DNA of 64,000 nt from Myxococcales bacterium (GTDB lineage: Bacteria > Myxococcota_A > Polyangia > Haliangiales > Haliangiaceae), in NCBI GenBank assembly GCA_028287115.1, contig JAQBQF010000051.1, positions 1 to 64,000 of the forward strand, written 5' to 3'. Positions within the stretch are counted from its first letter, which is position 1. The number at the start of each line of letters is the position of its first letter. The translations under genes and the position numbers were made by a program. The notes beneath the pieces were generated by a model. It was not told where the DNA came from and made no database searches. It saw only the letters and a program-made list of their open reading frames with translations. This document shows positions 59,613-64,000 of this stretch, piece by piece.

Positions 59613-59642
59613 GCCCTTCGATCTACCGTCGACCGCGCGTCG

Positions 59643-60503
59643 CTACTTCTTCTTTTTCGGCGCGGGCTTCTTGGCGGCGGCGGCGGGCTTCGCGGCCGGC
59701 TTCTTGGCGGCGGGCTTCGCAGCCGGCGCCTTCGCGGCGGGCTTGGCAGCGGGCGCCTTCGCCGCGGGAGCCTTCGCGGGCGGTTCTTTCGCCGCGGGCT
59801 TCGCGACCGGTGCCGGCTTCGCGGGGACGGCAGCAGGCTTCGCCGGAACCACCGCCGGCTTACCAGCCGCGGGCTTGGCGGGAACGACGATCGGTGCCGG
59901 CTTGCCCGAGGGCAGCGGCTTCGGCGGACGCGGCGGAATCGGCCCACGGTGCGGGCGCTCGTTCTTGTCGTACTCCTCTTCCTCGTCGGAGATCACGATC
60001 GGCGAGACTTCGGCTTCCTCTTCGTCGTCATCGTCGTCTTTGTCTTCTTCGGCCTCTTCTTCGGCCTCTTCGTCGTCTTCTTCTTCTTCGTCTTCTTCGC
60101 CCTTGGTGGTCGCAGCGGCCGCGTCGTCTTCTTCGTCTTCGTCCTCGTCTTCGTCCTCGTCGTCATCGTCGTCGGCCGCTTCGGGGCCCCACGGCGGATC
60201 ATCGCCGCCACGCCAACCGCCGGCGTCCTTGTCGTCGTCCTCGTCGTCGTCCTCTTCTTCGGCTTTCTCGGTGACTTCTTCTTCGACCCATTCGTCCGCG
60301 CCATCGGCGACGGGGGTCACGAAGTCATCGTCCTCGTCTTCGTCTTCGTCCTCGGCTTTGTCCGTACCTTCTTCATCCTCGTTTTCGTCGTCCTTGGGCA
60401 CGACGTCTTTGTCCTCGTCCTCGTCTTCATCGGTCACGATGCTGCGACGAGGAGCGGCCGCGGATTTGATGGACGGTACGTTTTCGACGGAATCACTGCG
60501 CAT
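59643..60503 (-). CDS. Bipolar disordered protein: acidic N-half, Ala/Lys/Pro C-half
   Basis: A 286-residue low-complexity protein. Residues about 20-185 are almost only Asp/Glu, with a few hydrophobic anchors (DDFVTPVADGADEWVEEEV, then PIVISDEEEEYD). About 195-286 is repeated 'AKPAAKAPAAK' and ends in KKPAPKKKK, like histone H1-type tails. It may bind DNA, polyphosphate or the envelope through the basic part, with the acidic part as a screen. Strong G/C at third codon positions favours this minus-strand reading over the opposite strand. Confidence 0.75.
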   Translation of the reverse strand: MRSDSVENVPSIKSAAAPRRSIVTDEDEDEDKDVVPKDDENEDEEGTDKAEDEDEDEDDDFVTPVADGADEWVEEEVTEKAEEEDDDEDDDKDAGGWRGGDDPPWGPEAADDDDDEDEDEDEDEEDDAAAATTKGEEDEEEEDDEEAEEEAEEDKDDDDDEEEAEVSPIVISDEEEEYDKNERPHRGPIPPRPPKPLPSGKPAPIVVPAKPAAGKPAVVPAKPAAVPAKPAPVAKPAAKEPPAKAPAAKAPAAKPAAKAPAAKPAAKKPAAKPAAAAKKPAPKKKK

Positions 60504-60563
60504 TGGGAGATGCCTTGGGGGGGATTCTAAGCATGCGCTGCGTTAGGTCTGTCAACCCGAACA

Positions 60564-62021
60564 GTGACGTTTGCTTGCGCATGCTACAAAACCTCAGTGC
60601 GACGGTCCTCGTTGACGATGTTGATTGCTTGCACCGCGGTTGCGGTCCCCGCACACGCCGACCACTCGAGTCTCCACGCTACCGCCAACGGTAGCGTGGC
60701 TACTACAGACAACGTATTTGGATCCGATGGGAACCGCCAGGCGGATATATTTTTCGACCTTCGGCCGGGAGTCCTGTTCGCTTACGACGCGCCGCGGATG
60801 ATCCACGAGCTCAACGCCGAAGCCGATATTCTTGAATACGTCGCGCATAGTGAGAGCGCCTCGGTGACCGGCCGAGGTGGGTGGAAGGGCTTCTTTCTGC
60901 CGGGACCACGGTCGGAGGTGACCCTGACCGCAAATGGCGGGACAGGCCAGCTCAACGCGCTGACTTCGGGGACCGCCCCGAACATGACGGGAGTGGGCCT
61001 TACCCCCGGCGGCCGCATCTATATGAAGGAGGCGGACGCGGGCGAGTATGTGTCGTGGACCGCGACCAAGGAGACTCGCATATCGCAGGCCGCCCTCGCG
61101 CGGTGGACGAATACCGATGACGCCGCGAGCCAGCCGGCCGGTCAGAATACGAGCGTCACCTCGGCAGAAGCAGGAGGGGGGCTCGGCTTCGAGCGGAGCT
61201 TCGAGCACAACAGCATCGGGATCAATGCCGGGATTTCCTATCTGTACATGCGCCGCATCGCGCCGGTCGGCGGTCCGACGATGGGGCCGCGGCTCGATCA
61301 TCAGCTCAACCCTCGCGGCACGCTCGCGTGGCGGCACGATATCGACAAGCGCTGGAGCGGTGGCGTCGATGGCGGTGTGGTCTACGTTCATCCGGTGGGC
61401 TTCGATCCGGACCACCCCATGGCGGTTCACCGATCGGCGCCGTTCTTCATCATCGGCGGACTGCTCGCGTACACCGACGTCTGGGGCCGCGCGACGCTCG
61501 ACGTTCGCCGCGCGGTGACGCCGAATCAATTCATCGCTCAGAACACGCTGAGCGAGGGCGTCACCGCGCAGGTCGCGATGCCGCTGCCCTGGCTCGACGA
61601 CAACCCGCACATGCGCGCGCCGAAGCTCGTCGGGTTGGGATCCGTCGGCTACGAACATAGCGAGCTGATCGACTCCGAGAATTCGTCGGTCGCCGGTGCA
61701 TTCGACATCGGCCGCCTCGATGCCGGCGTTGGGTATTCCCCGACGCCGGGTAAGACGTTTGGCCTGCGCTACGAATTCGTGTACCAGCGCGCCAACACGC
61801 AAGCGACGGCGGCGTTCCCGTCGACGCAGGCCTCGTACTTCCGGAACACACTCTACTTCACGTTCTCGTTCCGCTATCCCGAACGGGTCGCCGTGCGCGT
61901 CCCACGCCGCGCCGGTCAGAGTGTCCGCGCCGACCGCAAGGACCTCTCGCCGGTCGGTGCCGAGCCGGTCGTTCCCGATCCCACGGAGCAGCTGCCCGAC
62001 GACGGCGGCGGCGGTGAATGA
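60564..62021 (+). CDS. Putative outer-membrane barrel of the polysaccharide locus
   Basis: A 485-residue protein with a leader (LTMLIACTAVAVPAHA, cleavage before DHS). The start is GTG 60564; ATG 60618 is an alternative. Beta-strands repeat across the chain: IFFDLRPGVLFAYDAP, GRIYMKEADAG, GINAGISYLYM, RGTLAWRHDI, VYVHPVGF, TLYFTFSFRYPERV. The last 50 residues are an acidic, periplasmic-like tail. Location beside glycan genes suggests an export barrel similar in role to WzpX-type beta-barrels known in Myxococcus, but this is inference from context. Its stop overlaps the following gene (ATGA). Confidence 0.65.
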   Translation: MTFACACYKTSVRRSSLTMLIACTAVAVPAHADHSSLHATANGSVATTDNVFGSDGNRQADIFFDLRPGVLFAYDAPRMIHELNAEADILEYVAHSESASVTGRGGWKGFFLPGPRSEVTLTANGGTGQLNALTSGTAPNMTGVGLTPGGRIYMKEADAGEYVSWTATKETRISQAALARWTNTDDAASQPAGQNTSVTSAEAGGGLGFERSFEHNSIGINAGISYLYMRRIAPVGGPTMGPRLDHQLNPRGTLAWRHDIDKRWSGGVDGGVVYVHPVGFDPDHPMAVHRSAPFFIIGGLLAYTDVWGRATLDVRRAVTPNQFIAQNTLSEGVTAQVAMPLPWLDDNPHMRAPKLVGLGSVGYEHSELIDSENSSVAGAFDIGRLDAGVGYSPTPGKTFGLRYEFVYQRANTQATAAFPSTQASYFRNTLYFTFSFRYPERVAVRVPRRAGQSVRADRKDLSPVGAEPVVPDPTEQLPDDGGGGE

Positions 62022-62350
62022 GCGCTGATCTCGACTGCCGCACCTGCGGCGCGTGCTGCGTTAACCTGCCGTCGAATCGCGCGCAGGGCTTTGGCTACTG
62101 GGTCGAGATCTCCGGCGACGACAAGATCCTCGGGCGTCGCGATCTGGTGAAGAAGCACGTCGTCTATGATCCGTCGGGCGTGCCGCATCTCAAGCTCGCG
62201 CACGACGGCCAGTGCCTCGGGCTCCGCGGTGAGGTTGGTCGTGAAGTCACCTGTGGCATCTACCACTCGCGCCCGACGCCGTGCCGCCGCGTCGAGCCGG
62301 GCGATGATCATTGCCTGCGATCACGCGCCGCGCACGGCCTCGCCGTCTAG
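62018..62350 (+). CDS. YkgJ-family cysteine-cluster protein
   Basis: A 110-residue protein with the CxxC/CC zinc or iron-sulfur cluster pattern: CRTCGACCVNLP (Cys7, 10, 13, 14), a Cys in QCLGL, and CGIYHSRPTPCRRV near the end. This is the YkgJ/UPF0153 family, often near oxidoreductases, with unclear function. ATG 62018 overlaps the barrel stop, so it is translationally coupled. No signal peptide. Confidence 0.85.
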   Translation: MSADLDCRTCGACCVNLPSNRAQGFGYWVEISGDDKILGRRDLVKKHVVYDPSGVPHLKLAHDGQCLGLRGEVGREVTCGIYHSRPTPCRRVEPGDDHCLRSRAAHGLAV

Positions 62351-62378
62351 TTCGAGCTGATCGACTCGCTCTACCTCG

Positions 62379-63149
62379 TTATGGCGGTTTCGGAGCGACG
62401 CGGACCGGCGGCTTCTCGAAGGGCGGTCGCTCGGCAGACGGCGCATGAACCTCGGGCTTCGGTCCAGGCTCTCTCGGCTGTACGGAGAGCTTCGCCTCGC
62501 TCTGATGTGCGGTGGGGCCGCCCGACAGCACGACATACGCGAGCGGCACGGCGACGCCGGCACCGACGAGGATCATCCCGCGCCACTTGAAGCCGAGGCG
62601 GCCCTTGATCATGAAGATGCCGGAGATCGCGAGATACAGCAGCATCACCGCGTAGACATCCGAGACGTACGTCCATGCCTTCTTGCCGCGGTTGTAGTGC
62701 AGCCAGTTCGCGACGCGCAGGAAAAATCGCGGTGACCGCGCCTGCACGGTGACCTGCTCGCCGATCGCGGCGACCTGTGTGCCATCGGAGTAGCCGAGGC
62801 GCACCTCATCACCCGCGCGAAACACGGTCTCGGGCTTGCCGAGTCCCGTCGCATCGGTGACGCGCTTCACCGCTTCGGCATCGGAGAGCTCGTCGGCGAT
62901 CGCGACGATGTTTAGCGTCTTCTCCGATGACGTGAAGTTCGGATCCCAGTCTTTGATGTGATTGATCGCGAGGCCGCTCAGCGCGTAGATCACGGTGAAT
63001 CCGACCGCGATGTATCCGAAGTCGCGATGCACCGCGCGTAGCCAGCCGCGCCACCGCTTCTTCACCGTCGCCCACACGCCGCCCTGCGCTCGAGTCGCCG
63101 AAGCCTCCTCGGCTTTCCCCCTCCGGGGATCCCGAAGCGGTTCAGGCAT
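62379..63149 (-). CDS. PepSY-domain membrane protein
   Basis: A 256-residue protein of the PepSY-associated TM family. Helix one is GYIAVGFTVIYALSGLAINHI. A periplasmic PepSY-like part (about 65-145, including VKRVTDATGLGKPETVFRAGDEV) follows, and then WLHYNRGKKAWTYVSDVYAVMLLYLAISGIFMI and a third helix, MILVGAGVAVPLAYVVL. The tail is Pro-rich and cytosolic or periplasmic. It overlaps the molybdopterin gene stop by 8 nt, so it is probably the membrane electron partner of that protein, in place of the heme protein MsrQ. Confidence 0.8.
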   Translation of the reverse strand: MPEPLRDPRRGKAEEASATRAQGGVWATVKKRWRGWLRAVHRDFGYIAVGFTVIYALSGLAINHIKDWDPNFTSSEKTLNIVAIADELSDAEAVKRVTDATGLGKPETVFRAGDEVRLGYSDGTQVAAIGEQVTVQARSPRFFLRVANWLHYNRGKKAWTYVSDVYAVMLLYLAISGIFMIKGRLGFKWRGMILVGAGVAVPLAYVVLSGGPTAHQSEAKLSVQPREPGPKPEVHAPSAERPPFEKPPVRVAPKPP

Positions 63150-63873
63150 AGCGCTGTTCTTTCCACGGATCGGCGTGGTTGTTGTAGCCGCGAACTTCCC
63201 AGTATCCGGGCTCGTCGTCCTTGACGAACTTCACGCCGGTGATCCACTTCGCGCTCTTCCAGAAATATAGATCGGGTACGAGACCGCGAACGGGCGCGCC
63301 GTGCTCGAGCGCGAACGGCTTGCCGTTCAAGCGATACGTGATCAGCGCGTCATCGGCGGTCGCTTCCTTGAGCGGTGCGTTCGAGGTGAAGCCGTGCGCA
63401 GATTCGAAGATCACGTAGCGCGCTTCGCTCTTCATGCCGGCGAGCTCGGCGAGCGCCGAAATCTGCACGCCCTTCCACAGGCCACCGAGCATCGTCCACC
63501 CGGTGACGCAGTGAACATCCGCTTGCTTCGTGACCTGCGGCAGCTTGAGCAGGCCGGCATAGTCGACCTCGAACGGCGTCTTGACGAGGCCGTGGACCTT
63601 GAGCTTGAACGTGCGCGCGTCGCCGTCGCCCTCATCGCCGCCCATCGGTCGCAAGAATTCGAGGACGCGTTGACCGGGCGGCAGCCGAACCCGACCATCA
63701 GCACGCTTCTCCGCGCGCGCGGACTTCGTGAGATCGTCGGTCGCGATCCGCAGCAGCGCGCCGCCCGCGGCCATCATCGTCGCACCGACCGCCGCAGACT
63801 TGATGAAGTTGCGGCGATCCCAGCTGCGCTGCAGCTCGGGGTAACGATCGAAGTCCGGACGACGAGAGCTCAC
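63142..63873 (-). CDS. Tat-exported molybdopterin oxidoreductase (sulfite-oxidase/MsrP family)
   Basis: A 243-residue protein. The leader DRRNFIKSAAVGATMM is a Tat signal. The molybdopterin-ligand Cys122 lies in DVHCVTGWT, and the following GLWKGV and YVIFESAHGFTSN are family-typical. Length is close to MsrP and other periplasmic methionine-sulfoxide or sulfite-type enzymes. GTG 63873 has GGAGG 5 nt upstream. It is coupled to a PepSY membrane protein downstream. The physiological substrate may be a protein-bound methionine sulfoxide, but this is a family guess. Confidence 0.85.
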   Translation of the reverse strand: MSSRRPDFDRYPELQRSWDRRNFIKSAAVGATMMAAGGALLRIATDDLTKSARAEKRADGRVRLPPGQRVLEFLRPMGGDEGDGDARTFKLKVHGLVKTPFEVDYAGLLKLPQVTKQADVHCVTGWTMLGGLWKGVQISALAELAGMKSEARYVIFESAHGFTSNAPLKEATADDALITYRLNGKPFALEHGAPVRGLVPDLYFWKSAKWITGVKFVKDDEPGYWEVRGYNNHADPWKEQRYA

Positions 63874-63886
63874 GTGGCCTCCTCAT

Positions 63887-63902
63887 CGTGGCATACGCCA
63901 CG
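63887..63902. promoter_or_regulatory. Inverted repeat upstream of the molybdopterin gene
   Basis: CGTGGC-ATAC-GCCACG is a perfect 6-bp inverted repeat with a 4-nt spacer, 13 bp upstream of the GTG start of the molybdopterin gene. It could be a regulator operator or an mRNA hairpin near the ribosome-binding site. No further gene is seen in the last 100 bp of the window. Confidence 0.35.
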
Positions 63903-64000
63903 CACATAAGGAGGTTACGAGCGGCGACGGCCATTCGATCGATAGGGACGGTGCACACTTTCGCTACCTGCGATCTGCAAGCTAGCGATATTGCGTCGAG

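Noticed and set aside
59671..60546. Plus-strand ORFs rich in Ala/Gly/Ser and Val/Phe over the bipolar gene
   Set aside because: They are mirror images of Asp/Glu and Ala/Lys codon runs; hydrophobicity there is not membrane-like and no start signal exists.

Overview
The window reads as a chromosomal segment of a high-G+C Gram-negative bacterium, most likely a Myxococcota member (Haliangium/Kofleria-like or Polyangia). This is inferred from gene content, not from a marker gene. The supporting features are G/C-rich third codon positions, two eukaryote-like Ser/Thr kinases with transmembrane tails, a hybrid histidine kinase, an FHA/winged-helix protein, many lipoproteins of unknown function, a TonB-receptor-like barrel and a polysaccharide locus. 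No rRNA, tRNA, CRISPR array or intact mobile element was seen. About 50 genes cover nearly all of the window, and many are joined by 4-nt or 1-nt stop/start overlaps.

Left part (1-16 kb). The window opens in the last 29 codons of a sensor histidine kinase. A patchy accessory stretch follows: SnoaL-like gene, SDR, frameshifted SnoaL remnant, IS91-type transposase fragment. Next is a coupled P-type ATPase / DUF5132-like / HMA-like membrane operon, a Ser/Thr kinase, a pirin-OsmC pair, and a cNMP-binding/thioredoxin-reductase-like fusion. A four-gene unit (envelope protein, ECF sigma factor, membrane protein in the anti-sigma position, repeat lipoprotein) completes it.

Middle (16-36 kb). A degenerate receiver-domain relic lies just upstream of an intact GAF-GAF-HisKA-HATPase-REC kinase. 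Then come a lipoprotein with what look like protein-kinase-fold motifs paired with an outer-membrane barrel, a hydrolase/AMP-ligase fusion, the FHA-winged-helix protein, a glycine-rich lipoprotein with a possible leaderless promoter, a second Ser/Thr kinase with its partner secreted protein, a lipid-kinase-like gene, an SH3-like lipoprotein and an enoyl-CoA hydratase-family gene.

Right part (36-64 kb). A 2,577-residue TPR protein and a TonB-receptor-like barrel are followed by thioredoxin with a His-rich tail, rhomboid protease and an SDR. A tightly overlapped four-gene cassette (Cys-rich small protein, acidic/repeat protein, double AAA+ ATPase, claudin-like four-helix membrane protein) is the best candidate for an undescribed system, together with the kinase-like lipoprotein/barrel pair. 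It abuts a polysaccharide locus: UDP-sugar epimerase and dehydrogenase, degenerate BY-kinase-like ATPase, GT4 glycosyltransferase, PilZ protein, polysaccharide deacetylase, O-antigen ligase/polymerase-like protein, and a putative outer-membrane barrel. The window ends with a YkgJ-type cysteine protein and a Tat-exported molybdopterin protein coupled to a PepSY membrane protein.
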